DNA of 64,000 bases from Schistosoma haematobium (Eukaryota; Platyhelminthes; Trematoda; Strigeidida; Schistosomatidae), in assembly GCF_000699445.3 (NCBI RefSeq), contig NC_067202.1, positions 13,669,924 to 13,733,923 of the forward strand. Direction: 5' to 3'. The first letter of the stretch is position 1. Each line of letters opens with the position of its first letter. Of the stretch, positions 32,700 to 46,600 are shown piece by piece. Position numbers and translations under genes: made by a program. The notes under the pieces were generated by a model. That model ran no database searches. It was given only the letters and a program-made list of their open reading frames with translations, and was not told the DNA's origin.

Positions 32700-34600
32700 G
32701 AAACGAAGCCAATCGATATACCTCATAACTATAAACAAATCAAGTGCAGAGGCCAGGCATAACAAACACACCGAAAATCCGGTAAACGGAGCAAATTTTA
32801 CAGTAATTGTTTGAGGTACTTTGAATACTACAATAAACTCATGTAAAACTATTATGGCTTAAGGCTATGTCTGTTTTAGTGCATTTACTTGTTGTGCCGG
32901 AGAAGTGCTTGAATTTCTGAGCTAACTGTTTCTGCTATCCAGATATTTCAACACTTCATCTGTTTTGGTTCGTTTTAACACTTCATCATGTTAGTTGACC
33001 GCATAACTTATTCAGGTGCGTTTATGAAATGTCTGCGACATTTCTCTGTACAAATTACAAAAACGTACAATCAGGGATATTGCTGTGGCTGGTAACAGGC
33101 ACTGAAAATAATGAACGTTATTCGAATATCGATTCCTGAACTACTAACATCTAACCGGCGATCGCCCAATATTTATAACTAAGATCGATCAAGAAATGAG
33201 AAAAGGAAACTTGTTGAAATACGTTGTGCTGGGAATTCTAGATCGTACCAAAAATATAATAACAAAAATGATAAACCAAACACAATAATGCATACTTTCT
33301 GTGATCCGATTGCCTAATTCATAATATTTTAAGTCAAACGTCCTTAGTTGTCTATACTGAATTGCCCTACGTGACAGTCGGTGATATTACCCTTGAAATT
33401 CATTAAAGAATATATGTAGGCTGTCGATAGATCAACACATTAAGTAAAAATCGGGTGAGATATAGTGACCAAGCCCGCATGGATGAGCCATACGGTCCGT
33501 ATCAAGCGTTTGCGTGTTGGCATTTACTTGTCTTCGTCAAGTGTTCAACGACCAGTTATATGTATTTTCAGGTTTGAGAAACGCGTGGTTAGGGATCACT
33601 TTTATTTCACTGTCAACACAGTCTTTTCTTTTCAAAGGGATGTTTGTGGCATAATTTTGTATACTTGTCCCAACCAGGTACGACTATTTCGTCAGATAGG
33701 ATGGGCTTGTTGTCTCTGTTAGGCAGTCAAAGTATACAAATCCGCTTAAGTTTGCAATCGCCGGTACGTAACTATCAGAAAGGTCGATTTGGCTACACGT
33801 CATCCAATAGTTATTATACTTATAATTAGTACGACGTAACTTGTCTTCGGACCCATACATTTAGCATTTTCTACGCTCAACACGCCCTCCCAAATCTTTA
33901 TATGTCAAACTTCACGTTATTTCTCTCCAACACTTTCGACTGGATTAGGCTGATCGAATGACCACAGGCTAACGCAACAACACGTTTCAAACAACTAGAT
34001 TCCTTTGGATATCCTCATTCGGTCTTAATATCCCAATAAGACCATTAAATTCAAGTAAAAATCCACGAAATGTTGGGAAACAAATGGACACTTTTCAAAA
34101 GTTGAGCTGTAATGTGAACAGATCGACTGGTTCTTACCATGTCTTCACAAGTATGTCACGGTTGGTTAAGGGTATGAAAAGCAGAAGATTCATCTGGATT
34201 ATACATGCTAGTGAAAAACCCAAGCTACCTAGAAGCAATTCGTGTTTCGCATAAAAATTATCAGTCGTAAGACCTGCAAACAAGCTGAGAGAGAGCAGAA
34301 AATGTCGGCTCACACTTATATAACACCTCTACGAACTACGAGTACATGAAAACCTATCACCACGACACATAGCATAGGTGCGAAAGTGATACACGAAAAA
34401 TTCGACATGGAGAAGCAAAAAGAGCAAACTGATGGTCACCAACCTGTTAGTCATCATTCGCTTCATTTTACTAAAGCAATCACCATCACTATGTAAACAA
34501 GTAAAAATAATCCGCTTCCGCCACAATTTCCAAAACGGAAGTTGAAGAGGATCGAATTCTGACCCAGGAGCTTTCTTTCAGCATGTCATTCACTTAATTA
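32700..34600. other. Intergenic DNA right of the array, nothing recognised
   Basis: Frames of 61-85 codons at 33465-33829 have no recognisable pattern and no partner exons. No repeat family is assigned. Confidence 0.45.
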
Positions 34601-34609
34601 AGGGTCTGT

Positions 34610-37300
34610 TTATCAAACTAATGAATCAGGATAATACTCGCGCTACCATAGCGAAGGTTTATAGACCGGGTAATCTAGCAGCGGAGCTGGAGGAAAATCA
34701 AATAAGGCTTTTTAGGCGATTTTTGTATAGACATAGGAAAATATTTAAAACTGCCACATAGACACATTTTTTTAACTATCAGGGGTTTTTGTCCGTTCTC
34801 TCATTGTTCGTCCGCATTTGCCTAACAATTATATTATCGACAACCACGGAAATTTGAGCTTATCTAATAGTGTCCTCTGGGCGGACTTTACTGAAGAGCA
34901 TGGAGGAATGCACTGAGAAGTATTAGCTGTACATTCCATACTATGTTTGCTATTGATTAACCCCTTTTCGTTACCAAATTACCAAACTCAAACGATTACT
35001 GTCGACTCGTCATGGTGTGGCTGCCCTATTTATATAACCCTATGTCAAATTTTCATTTTTGCTATTCCAACTTACCCAACAATAGAGGTCAGGATGTCTC
35101 TTGTAAATGACAACCTTTGAAGAATAAATGCAATCGCACCAATAAAATAACATTTTAAATATGAAACCAAAGAAGTACATAGCGTGACTATGCTCTCATG
35201 GTCAAAACTTGTGGTCCCAACAATTTCCTCGTGTTTGCCTTTTCAGATCTTCAATTTTTGCTATTCACCACACAACATTCAAAGGTGTGATTTTTAGGCA
35301 GGTTTTATAACGCTTGAAAAAGTATGTGGCTAAGGTTTAGAGACATCGCATTTTCAAATACTCCTCTATGATAATAGCCATTTAAGACCTTAGTGAACTG
35401 ACAATTGTATTATAACCTTGTAGAACACGATACAATTATTTTTAGTTGTATTAACAGATGCCATTGTTTCAGCAACACTTAGCGTTTCTTAACTGCTCTT
35501 TTAAGTGTGACGATTACTTATCCTGCCTTATAAGTCGATCTTTCTTTTATTGGTTCGAAACTATTCGTGGTATTTGCACTAACCGATGATTCCTTTGTGC
35601 TTAATTCCGTGTTTATTGCTCATTCTGAACATATTACGCCCAGTCGCACTCATTCAATTCTATTTGTCTAAAGTTGTATCATTCTAGGCAATTTTAGCAA
35701 CTCGCTCCATGTAATTCTGATTATCATACTGATGCATTTCCAAACACACTGTTTTTAGTCTCCGCAATTTACCTATACTTTTTAATAACATCTTGTTTTA
35801 GCAATCGCAGTTAGCTTGAGTTATACCTAATAAAGAAACGTGAGGCGGTAAACAAACTCCCAGAAAAACAGTCCTGTAAGTCTTAGACAATAATGCTGAC
35901 CCCACTAGTTTTACTGAACACACTCAAGCTGAAGAAACTTAGTCACTCATCTGAACAGGATCACGAGTGGTACTCCATGCTACGCGAACCTAGTAGCTGC
36001 TAGCCAGCTTACACAAAACGCCTCTCGACATATTGTAGTGAACAAGAAGACGAGTGGGGAAAATAGAATGTAATTGAACGCAAAATCACAGAAATTACAG
36101 AGATCTTATTTCCTCACTTAATACAACCCCCCCCATATACACACTGGATACTGCGACCATTAAAGAACTGGATGTCTCCGGTTTGCTAAACAACCTTTAT
36201 GTAAGTAGATCCATATAATCAAGTGAAATCCATCACAGTTTACTGAAGAAACTAACAAATTTTTTCTCCATTTCGTTGGACGTATGTCTTTATGTGTCTG
36301 TTACCTAAGGTAAATTCCAAAAGACTAGAAGAACACTATATTTAACCCTGTCTTTAAAACAAGTGCGAGATAAATATCTGAGGACTATCAACTCATAAGC
36401 CTGACCAGGGTAGTTTTTAAAAGCTTGAAAAAGATTCTAAGTTAATTGTTTAAGTCTCTAGACGAAAATCAGATTCTTTCCGAAGGACGGTACAGCTTTA
36501 GGACAGGTCATTCATATCTCACAAACTTGTTGATATCCCATGAAAGTTAGCGTGCTCTTAAAAACTGAAAGTTAGCTATTAATGTCAGTCAGCCAGCTAC
36601 AACATACGACTAAGCACAAATATGTATCGGTTCAAGTCGATGCACCTCATTAGCACACGATCAACACCAATTTAATAGTAGTCACTTCAATGATAGTAAT
36701 ATATAAAAGAACATTAGTGTATAAGAATATAGTACAGGAAGAAATAATTATTTGGTTAAAAGAAAGATATAAAGCAACTTTAATTCCACTCCGTAAGTGA
36801 AGAAGAAGAGTGTACACCTCTACACAATTGTGATCGTTTAGGTTTAGCCGCCCCCAACTTCTTTCCAACCGTCTCCAACATACTCGATGAATAACACTGG
36901 GCTAACTAATGTTCAGATGCACAATGAGTTAGGAGTCATCTCTATTCAAGACTTAACAACTAATACGAATTTCTGTGAGAAAGCTGCCAAAGGTTTAAGA
37001 ATCCTAAGGTCAATACACAGAGCCTTTAGTCAGGCTGATACTAAACGTTTTTTACTTTGCACATAATGTTCTCTCGTTCTGAACTGGAGAATTGCATACA
37101 AGCGACCAGCTTTTGTCTAAAAAGAGACAGTGAACTATTGGAACTGGCTAGAAGAGCCACAATTATGCTGATCCACGGAATCTCAAAGCTCTCGTATGAC
37201 AACAAACTAGTTAAACTAGGCACATATAGATGAATCAGAAGTGAATCGATGACAGTATTTAGATTGCTTGATGATCAACTGAGATACTACCCCTGTTAGA
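34610..37300 (+). mobile_element. Decayed CR1/Jockey-type non-LTR retrotransposon, interrupted
   Basis: Plus-strand coding traces run in the right order for one element: ATIAKVYRPGNLAAELEEN (34653 on; endonuclease-like), FNPVFKTSARDK-like and QLISLTRVVFKSLKKIL (36330-36440; reverse transcriptase), FRTGHSYLTNLLISHES (36500-36550; reverse transcriptase), then DLTTNTNFCEKAAKGLRILR and RRATIMLIHG-like blocks (36930-37180; thumb and C-terminal region). Stops and frameshifts are abundant, and a family D repeat splits it at 36575-36890. It ends about 250 bp before the ASAP start codon. Confidence 0.6.
36575..36890 (+). repeat. Repeat inserted in the CR1-like relic (family D at its start)
   Basis: cagtcagccagctacaac starts the family D match; it interrupts the reverse transcriptase remnant between its RT and C-terminal blocks. 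Confidence 0.45.
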
Positions 37301-37542
37301 ACTTACACAGACCACCCACTTCCTGTTTTTACGATGTGAAACTTAACAAAATCAGGCTCAAAATTACCGATCGGCGAAACTCTTTCAAGCAAGTCCATGA
37401 ACAAAGCGCTTTAGATTAGACTCTATAACACCAACGAATGTTGGCAAAAGTAGTAAATGGTTTTTCAAAAGGAACACGGATATATTAGATATTAAAAATA
37501 TTTCGAACGGGCGCTCTTCTTAATCACAACGCCACTGGGATA

Positions 37543-37668
37543 ATGCCTGATGCGTTGACTGTTGATGAGTTTATTGGTGACACTCTGAATGACGTCAGAC
37601 ATCCTTTCAAATCCGATTTCATTTCAAAAATTTCAAGTGTAAGGTGTACAGTATACAGCCTAGACGAG
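37543..37668 (+). CDS. ASAP: ASAP exon 1 (start, BAR)
   Basis: ATG at 37543; 42 codons [10 protein letters not shown]...VYSLDE, then donor GAG|GTAACT, phase 0. The MPD start and the following acidic-aromatic pattern match the ASAP N-terminus, which supports this start codon. No clear promoter is seen upstream. Confidence 0.9.
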
Positions 37669-40600
37669 GTAACTTTTTTTATTCTCAAAACAAATTTTTC
37701 ATGTCGAACGTATACATATATATACTTAACATTATCTTCTTTTAGGGTTTAGAGACAGATCGAAATGTTCTTATACGATCAAAGAAATTAGTAAAGTCAG
37801 TAGTCGCCTCTGGAATAGGTAATTCTTGACCTTTATTATTTTTCCAGCATATGCTGAACAAATAACATTATTATGTGACTTTTTAGAAAGACTTGGCCAA
37901 ATAGCTTTGGAGGGTAACGAACCCAATGGGAATGACATTGCCACCAGTCTTTGCAAGTTCTCCGTTGTTCACCGGGACTTAGCCAACATGACAAAGCATT
38001 TAGTGAGTAGTGACGTACATAGTTCTGACCTTTTTCATATAATAACGTCACAGAACAAATAACATTTTACAATAAGACCTTTTTTTAAATTACTCAATTC
38101 TTTGTATTTAGATGCAGAATTTAAACAGTATCGTAGTGTTTCCAATGGAAACATTTATGCAGGGTGATATTAAAAGCGACCTCAAGAAACCCTTCGAGAA
38201 GGCACTTAAGGATTATGAATATAAATAGTAAGTTCATTACGTTTATTGGGGTATTTCAATAAGTGCTTCGTCAATGGACTTCAAAGCAGTTTGCTATCTT
38301 CTTAATTATATTTGACATAACTCGATGATAGGCGTCGGCATACTTGGTTTTAATCCATTCTTGAATATTACTGAAACTACCAAGTTATCCACACTGAAGC
38401 CACATACAAGTAGCTGACATTATTATGCTCCATTATTTGAAACCAAAGAACCCTAAATGACTTGTTGGATTTTCGTAGTTTACAATTTTACTCTTCCTAA
38501 GTTGTGGTACGTAGTTAATGTAATGGACAAGTTTAAATCTATTTTATCAAGTGAATATTAACACAAGATTGTGATTTAAATTTTGCTGGCACAGAGCAAT
38601 AGTATTTGTAGTTTTTAAAATAAGCTAGTCCGTGATAAATGTGTCTGGTGTGTGTTTTAAGGTTCAAGAGATGTTCTGTCTTGATTTAAAGTAGATTCAA
38701 AACAAATTAGTAATAATTCAATATACAATCCTGTCATCTTTTTTCCCTCGGTTAGTGAAGTTTTAGTTTTCTGCAGTGTACTTAGTGTATTTTAGTATAT
38801 CGTGCTTCACCGATGTTGGTTCCAAACTAATTAGTTATATATTCTTTTCGTTTCAAAATCAATTAATAATTAATAATCAATTCCAGACTAGTCGTTGCAT
38901 CTCAGCTCCTATGTTTAAGTTACCTATATACCTAGTCATTCATTTACCGGCAGGTCTGCTTGACTTCTCAGTTAAAGGTGATACATACTCTGTCAAGACA
39001 TTTATTCAGGGATTGGCAGTCTGTTCATAAAATTTCCTAATACGTTTATCGATTGTTATTTTTTATGATACATAGTGATAAATTACGGAAGGAAAAATTA
39101 CAAACAATGAAGGAAACTGGATGCTATGTTCCTGAAGCATTTACAGAAGGAATGACGAAAGATTTAGAGAAAGAACGTCGAAGGCTTCAACTTGAAACTT
39201 GTGAAGTAAGTTCTTTTTTTGCATCGTATTGTATCAAGAAACAGTAGTTTGTCATTGCAAAGGAGACCAATTTCTCTTTTTCAAGTACTTATCAAGGTAA
39301 AAAAATAACTGAAGTTAGCTCTGATAGGTCTACAAAACTCACTTGATTTTAATCGATATGTACCTCAGTCACTTTTGTATGAGTGTTGTTACGTAATGAA
39401 CACGTACTCAGTGGTTGCAGGCAATCGAAAAGATATTTTAGACCTCAGTTTTGTGCTAGATAGCACTCACCAGCAAGGCACATCTGAATTTATGAAGGGA
39501 CTAATGTATTTTGTATGAGTCGAACCTGTCACCCGGTGCTATCGTTGAGATTCCCAGGCCCCACATTGTCTTTCGTGTTTACCTCTTTTGATATCACCAA
39601 CCAATATATTTAGAAGTGTTATTTATCCCTCCTTTTCTTAAAAGTATGTTTATGTACTATCTGTAGTCTTATTTCTTCTTTATGGGTTTGGAAAATCCTT
39701 TAACCAGAAATTCACTATCTGATCCTTTTGAGTCCAATAAACTAAGTGAAGAGGTTAGTAGTCGTTCATTGTCTTTACCGTTACAGACCGAATGACAAGG
39801 TTTTATTGTTTCAACTTATTCTCGATTAAGAAAAGTATTTCTTAAAGCCACTCACACTAACTAGCATTCACTTGCTAACCTGCTCTTTCTGTCACTCCCA
39901 GTTCATTATGTATGTTTACTATCACTAATATTTGATTGGGTGATTTCTAACTGTTCATTCCACCTAGAATATTTTCACAGCTAGTATTTTTTTTTCCAAA
40001 TGAGTAGATTTCTTGTCATTCAGGTATTGTATTTCAAAGAATAAGTAATGTTGTAGTCGATGATTACACTGGTTTTTTTAGTGTATATTACTCTCTACAG
40101 TGGAGCGTTGCCTCAATACTTAAGTCGTTCAGCTTTCAACTACTAAGTCCCGGGTTCGAACCCGCTCCACTTACCTTAGTTTGGGCAACTGTGTATCATT
40201 ACCTAGCTTAAAACTATACATATCAAGTTGTATTTGTTTGATATAGTAGTAGTTATAATATATGCCGGTCTAAATGTCATTATACATAGTTGATTTGTAA
40301 ATAATTATACCTGACCTTTTAAACTTTTCTATCTAATATTACTTTAGTATCTGATCAAGGTGAATGAATTAAAAGCAAAGCGTGGCGCTGATCTCCTGCA
40401 GCATTTAATTGATTTCTTCTATGTTCAAACTCAGTAAGTTATTTCTACTAAAAATCTTATCGTTGTTTATAATCTACATTCTGTTCAGATTTTATTTCAC
40501 TATTTACAATTATGTGTCATTTATGCGTGTATTAGAATAACAGCGAAATGTATTTAACGTTTATGTGAGTGAAGGGAGAAATATATCTTTGATCACTGAG

Positions 40601-43600
40601 TTGGTAAACCTAAACCATTTGTTTACTTTCATGTATTTAAATAACCAATTTAAACGTTACAAGTGCGAAAATCCTCAAACATTTCACGTAACGATATTTT
40701 AAACTTTATATTTCTTAAAAGATTAGTACAAAATAAGGTAGCTTGTTGTTAAAATTTTCTCAATTATTTCCGTGTCCTAATCTCATCATTTTCTGATGTG
40801 AGGAAACTAATGTGATGGAAAAAAGATAAAAAGTCTAATACTTAACAGGAAACAATTTAGTTCGAAAAAGGAAGATCATTGCATAAAGTATTTTAACCTT
40901 AAAGCTACTTGGAAAAGTTAAGACCTTGTAGATTTATGTAGCGGTCAGAATTAGTATATCGTACATCATCTCAAAAATCAGAGACTACAGGAAATCAAGG
41001 GAATAAAAATAGTAAAGCATCAAAAGGCCAAGAAACAAGTAAATACATAAGGCGAAACTATCTAGTGAGTTTCTCTAGATTCACAAAACCTTTGGGATTT
41101 GGTTAACTATTAATGTTATTTATTGAACTTTCCAGTCATTGACTTCTGTTTTGTTGAAGATGTTTATCAGAATGCATCATACCATTTAAATAAAAATTTA
41201 TAGACTGCTCTATCATAAAACTACTGTACGACGTTCACTGTACTTCTAATGTAAATATCATAGTACATTCAGGTGGAGTGGCTAGTTGAGAGTACTTAAC
41301 ACACACTCCCTCGATCATCTCAGGTACTACAGGCACATTTTTCCAACTAATTTTCCCCCTTTACATGGCATTTTTTATTTGATTGTATTATATATGTATA
41401 CCTCATGTGGAAGAACATTCTACAATATTGATTGTAACAAGAGTTCAAAGGGCTAGAAACAAGTGACTACATAATGAGTAAACTCTGATTGGAATAAAAT
41501 GTGTAAAGCTCAGTTAATAAAACAAGATTACTAATCTGGAAGACAGTCGTAATAAAAAGACATAATGGCCATGTGTTGTCTAACCTATTCAGTAAAATTA
41601 AATCTCTTCGTGCTTTGTGATCTTCATCAGAAACAAGTTTACATGCTTGTTTACGGTGTCTTGATCTAAAACATTCAGTGCATGAGGGTCACCAAGAAAT
41701 GCTTTCTCTTTCACCAGATGGTATCACAGTTATTGAGAGGAAAATATCAATCACTATTTTGTATTTCCTAGTTAGACTTACAACTCATTTCCCCTTAAAA
41801 CCTTTTTACACTCCTTTGAACAAATGTCGACAGTAAATTTTAGATTACTATGTAATATTTAATTTAGTCATTTAATCCATAATTTCATACCAAAAGTAGT
41901 ATGTCACACAAAAATCTGTGTTAGGACTACTACTTGAGCGCTCAAACCAAAGTAGGTGACTTTCTTAGGGAACTATCATCCGAGCCTTTGGTTCAAAGAT
42001 CTAATCTATGAAGCAATGTAGCAACGTGAAGAGATGTCGTCCCATGATAACCGATGACCATAATTAAGTTCATGCACCATTCGTTCCTTCATGATCTTGG
42101 GGCTTGTGTACACCATTGGTTTGGAATCTGTGCCCTCCAACCACGTCCTTACGTGAACCCTCTGTATCCATCAACATGATTTAAGTTCCGGATGTTCATA
42201 TTTTCATTCTCCTACTTTCATAACCAACAACCTTGGGGTGTAAAGAGTGAATTGGCCTTCCCCAACAGAGACTATGGAATGCATGGTTATATGAGGACAT
42301 TTCAAAAGAAAGAGTAGACTCTCCTCACACTCGATCGTACCGGGACATACACTAAATTGTATAATTTTATTTTACTTCATGGTTTTGATTTTCAATAGTA
42401 AAAGTATTCGCTGTCTTTTTTCTTTCTGTTTTATAGTTACTTACGTGAATGTTTAGGTGTGATGGATCATTTTGGAAAATCAATGACTGATTTATCTAAT
42501 CGAGTAAATGAATTGCACAAAATTAATGATATACAAAAACGTCGTCTTGTTGATACTCGAGAAGAAGTCAAGGGAGTTTTAGATAAAGAGGTAACTTTAC
42601 GATTCGACTTTGTCGGCATTAACTATTGTTTCTTTTTTATGGAGGGGGGACTGGAATTTAGTCTAAAAATACGTTAAGTAACCAATTCATTTTATCGAAA
42701 TCATATTTAGTGTAGCCATTTGTTCATAGCGTGATGACTGAAAAATAATGTGAATACCAATATCAGTTATATACTGACTTCTACTTTGAGTAGTGAAAGT
42801 AATGTTGCTAGACATTATAAACTGTCATGATGAACAGCGTGTGTGTTAGTCGAAGCTTTTTATATAGATATTATTTTGAAGAGGGCAAGAATAAAAATTT
42901 GAGCAGAATAACATGAATTCATTTTATTTCATTTGTCTGTCATCAGCTACTTACATTCTGTAATATTTAGAATCTTAACTGCAAAACAGGTTGAAATTAC
43001 TCTCATGAAAGAGTTCAGTTGGAAGTTGCTATTATCAAACATCAGTACACTGTAGAAAATAAATAAATATATTAGACCAAGTATAATAATGTAAATATAT
43101 ACTTATGAGAAAGAATATTCTACGTTGCTATTAATAAGAGACAAGATCTAGAAGCAAGCGATTACGTAATAACGACAATATCACTGTGTAAACCTCAGTT
43201 AAAATAAGACAGTCGAAATAAAAATATGTAATGACGTAATTAATTGAAAGAAAGGGTTGAACAAAATTCCATGATGTAATAAAGGAATATTTGTCACTAA
43301 GCCAAAGAAAGATAAAAAAACCATCTCTTTTTGATCATATAAATCCGGTTTCTGATGTCTAATAGCAATGGCTTCAGCAAACTTTAGAAGACTGAGGCTT
43401 GACTATTTATTAATCACCTTGATGGATTGCAAGGTATCAACTTGATGTCCTATATCCAAGACATGTTTAGTATTTACTCTGTTGTCATGTAAGTAGTTTA
43501 AAATCATTTTGTAATCATAACTTTTAAATATTACAGGTTATAATCAGCTGATGAGAACCAGAAAAAATAAAAATAAATTCATGTCATTCTGCTCAAATCT

Positions 43601-46600
43601 TTGTTCTCGTTCTTTTGAAGAAAATAGAACAAACTATGTGTAGATATTGGTTCTTCATATAATCAAATTTCTAAGTAAAATAATCAATTTAAACTTCAGT
43701 TCTTTTGGACAGCAACTATCTTCATGTAAGCAATGATGGATGGTGGCTAACAGTGGAATTCGCGACGCGCGTATGGTCCTATTTGGGACTTTTCAGCTGA
43801 ATGTACCTGCATTCCATAGTTGGTGTTCACTCCGGGACTCGAGCCCAGTACCGTTCGCTTCAAACGCCATCTCATTATCCACTTAGCTGCTGAATCTAGA
43901 TAGCTACTGGCTTGTAGAATGTGCTGAAGATTTAATTCATCTTTGTATCGTTTGTTTGAATCTTCCGATTGATGTTTAAGACTGCAATTGATCAGTTTTG
44001 GATCCCACTGATAGCTACCATCCATCTTTACTTATAAAGCTTGGTAGTTCCGAGTAATTTATACAAACATTTATCATAAAAATACAGTAATATATACTAT
44101 TTTATTACATTTGGATCCACAAGTTCATCAGACATATTGCTGGTTTTTGAAGGTTATCCATAGTTAAATAATATCACATTCATCAATTATTTCTAATCCA
44201 TGCCACTTGTATAGGTACAATTGCATATCGTACCCCATGTTTATTATTACTATTATTGTTTTGAATATATTTACTTAAGAGATCCTGGATCTATAATCGA
44301 CAAATAACCGTTGTTCTTATTGATTTCGTTCCAATTATTTCTACCTTTTCGTTATTTGTGCTTATGTACATATGTAGTGTGATTCGATTCGTCGGAAATC
44401 TCGTCTATTCGGACAGGTAATCATCTCTCTCCACCATTAAACTCATAAATATGTACATTATATGAAAAGATTTCATTGTTACTTAATGGATTACGTTGGT
44501 GTAGTTAGTTGTTGTATTTATTATATGTTCATTGTTTCTCGTTGTTTGTGTTTATCCGTCATACTTTCTTGATTTTTCTTCTGTTTGGCTGTTCAGATAT
44601 TTCTATCAGAAATTCTCTATGGTTTTATCATATTATATACATGTTGTCGCTGTTTTTAAAGGCGATGTGATTTGTGGTCAGATTGCATAATGTAATCAGT
44701 TTTTACTATGTCGGGGGTTGTGAATATTGCTGGATTTCACAGTTTACATCACGAACTGACCTTAATCAAACAAGAATTGAATACCAATAAGGACTAGGGC
44801 AGCTGTTTCATCTTAGTATGAAACTTCTTAGTATCAGTGTTCATCTACAATCACACAGGGCGTCGGATACAAGTCATTCAGGTCTCATAATGAATTTAGA
44901 TGGAAAGAAAACAACTATCCATTTTACTGTTTTTGACGAGATCACATCACATTGATGGTTCCATATAGATTCTAATCGCTGTCATAAAATATGTACAACG
45001 AATCTATTACCGATTTTAATATCACAATAATATTACGATTAAATTGATCAAATAAATTAAAATAAGTCATACTATGTATCATTTAAAATCACCTGAATAG
45101 TTTGTATCTATTTAAGTGTTAGTATTACTGATTTATATCTCAATAATTTGTGCAAATTTAAGAAAGATTTTACATTATACAACTTTTCTAATGAAATGCA
45201 AATTTAGTTAAGTATTAAATCAAGTTTATACGTTTGGGTTTCATTTTCATTTGTTTGATATTGTAAAGTTTCAGCGATTATTCTTATTACTATTAAGTAA
45301 ATGATGTATCACACTGGTTCTGTTCACTAGATATTTTAGAAGTTATGGAGAAATTGTAATTAGATGGTGGTTGGAGGTAGTCGACAGGAAACCCTGGACC
45401 GGGGTTTCGTGCTACTTGGCACTCGTCAGCAAAGTGTACATGTAATCTTGAGGGAAGTGGTGCTCCCTGGCGGATTCGATCTCGTGTTACCCAGCTTCAC
45501 AGTCAGAGACGTTACCACTGAGCTATCCAAGCCGCAACCGACCTCCTGTAGGACTGAGATGTAATCACAATTGATTGATCGCTGGGTGGTGATCAATGTC
45601 ATGCGTGTCTAGTCCTTGTTAGTGCAGATCGAATGCTATCGATCATGTTGCAATGTGGCCACCAGTCTAGGTGACTCGACACTGCGGGCACTATATATAT
45701 TGAGACTAGATGGTGGTTGGAGGTCAATTGTGATTACATCTCAGTACTACAGGAGGTCGGTCGCGACTCGGATAGCTCAGTGGTAACGTCTCTGACTGTG
45801 AAGCTGGGTGACACGAGATCGAATCCGCCAGGGAGCACCAGTTCCCTCAAGACTACATGTACACCTTGCTGACGAGTGCCAAGTAGCACGAAACCCCGGT
45901 CCAGGGTTTCCTGTCGACTACCTCTAACCACCATCTAATCTTAATGTATATAGTGCCCGCAGTGTCGAGTCACCTAGACTGGTGGCCACATTGCAACATG
46001 ATTGATAGCATTCGATCTGCACTAACAAGGACTAGACACGCATGATATTGATCGCCACCCAGTGATCATTCAATTGTGAGGAATTGTAATTTATGGAAGA
46101 ACCAATCAGATATAAAATAACGAGTCATGAATGGCGTAAAATTCATTTATACATTTGGCTAAATAGAGTTTTGGCATTATAACTTATGTCAGTTCGTGAT
46201 GAAAACTCTAAATTTAATTTTTAATCCTAACTATCAACTGTAAATAAAGATTTTAACTGGTTTATAACCCTCATTTAGTTCTAATCAGTAGGTGTTCACT
46301 CTCAAGGTCACTTCAGCGTCGCTCAAAGCTCGTCTATAAATTATATTGTCACCGAAGTTATTTCTAATTCTAGAGGCTTTCAGTTTTTAAAATGGTAATA
46401 AACTTAATCACTTCTTTGTCATACATGTTTTTTTTGAGTGACACGCGGAATAATAACAGTATTTTCAGTACATTCAACTATCCTGTTCTACATGGGTAAC
46501 CAAAGTGAACTTATGACTTTTTGTTTGTCCATTCAAAGCACTTATCTCATATACATTTATAGTATACTTCACGGTTGATTAAATACTAGTTAGTGGTCTC

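Larger units (their letters stand above)
45352..46091. mobile_element. Young H2 head-to-head inverted dimer inside a 10-bp direct repeat
   Basis: Two nearly identical units face each other: minus unit 45362-45716 and plus unit 45717-46081. In unit coordinates one copy reads Q-P and the other P-Q, a circular permutation of the same roughly 350-bp monomer. Each has an A-box TAGCTCAGTGGTA and B-box GATCGAATCC (plus copy 45773-45785, 45817-45826) and an intact hammerhead. AATTGTAATT flanks the whole pair (45352-45361, 46082-46091), so it looks inserted as one unit; the last bases of the left copy could be shared with the repeat. In intron 8. Confidence 0.75.

Noticed and set aside
40090..40175. 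Functional tRNA gene
   Set aside because: It has a B-box and complementary ends, but T-arm and acceptor spacing do not close a proper cloverleaf; related degraded pieces occur elsewhere, so it is a tRNA-derived repeat.
45392..45434. Hammerhead motifs as chance matches
   Set aside because: Core, stem II, short stem III and stem I occur together at a fixed place after a tRNA-like part in many copies of three families, which chance does not explain.
45734..45934. Paired 66-codon frames at 45364-45564 and 45734-45934
   Set aside because: They arise because the two H2 arms are inverted copies; the frame crosses the tRNA-like part and ribozyme and is not a gene.
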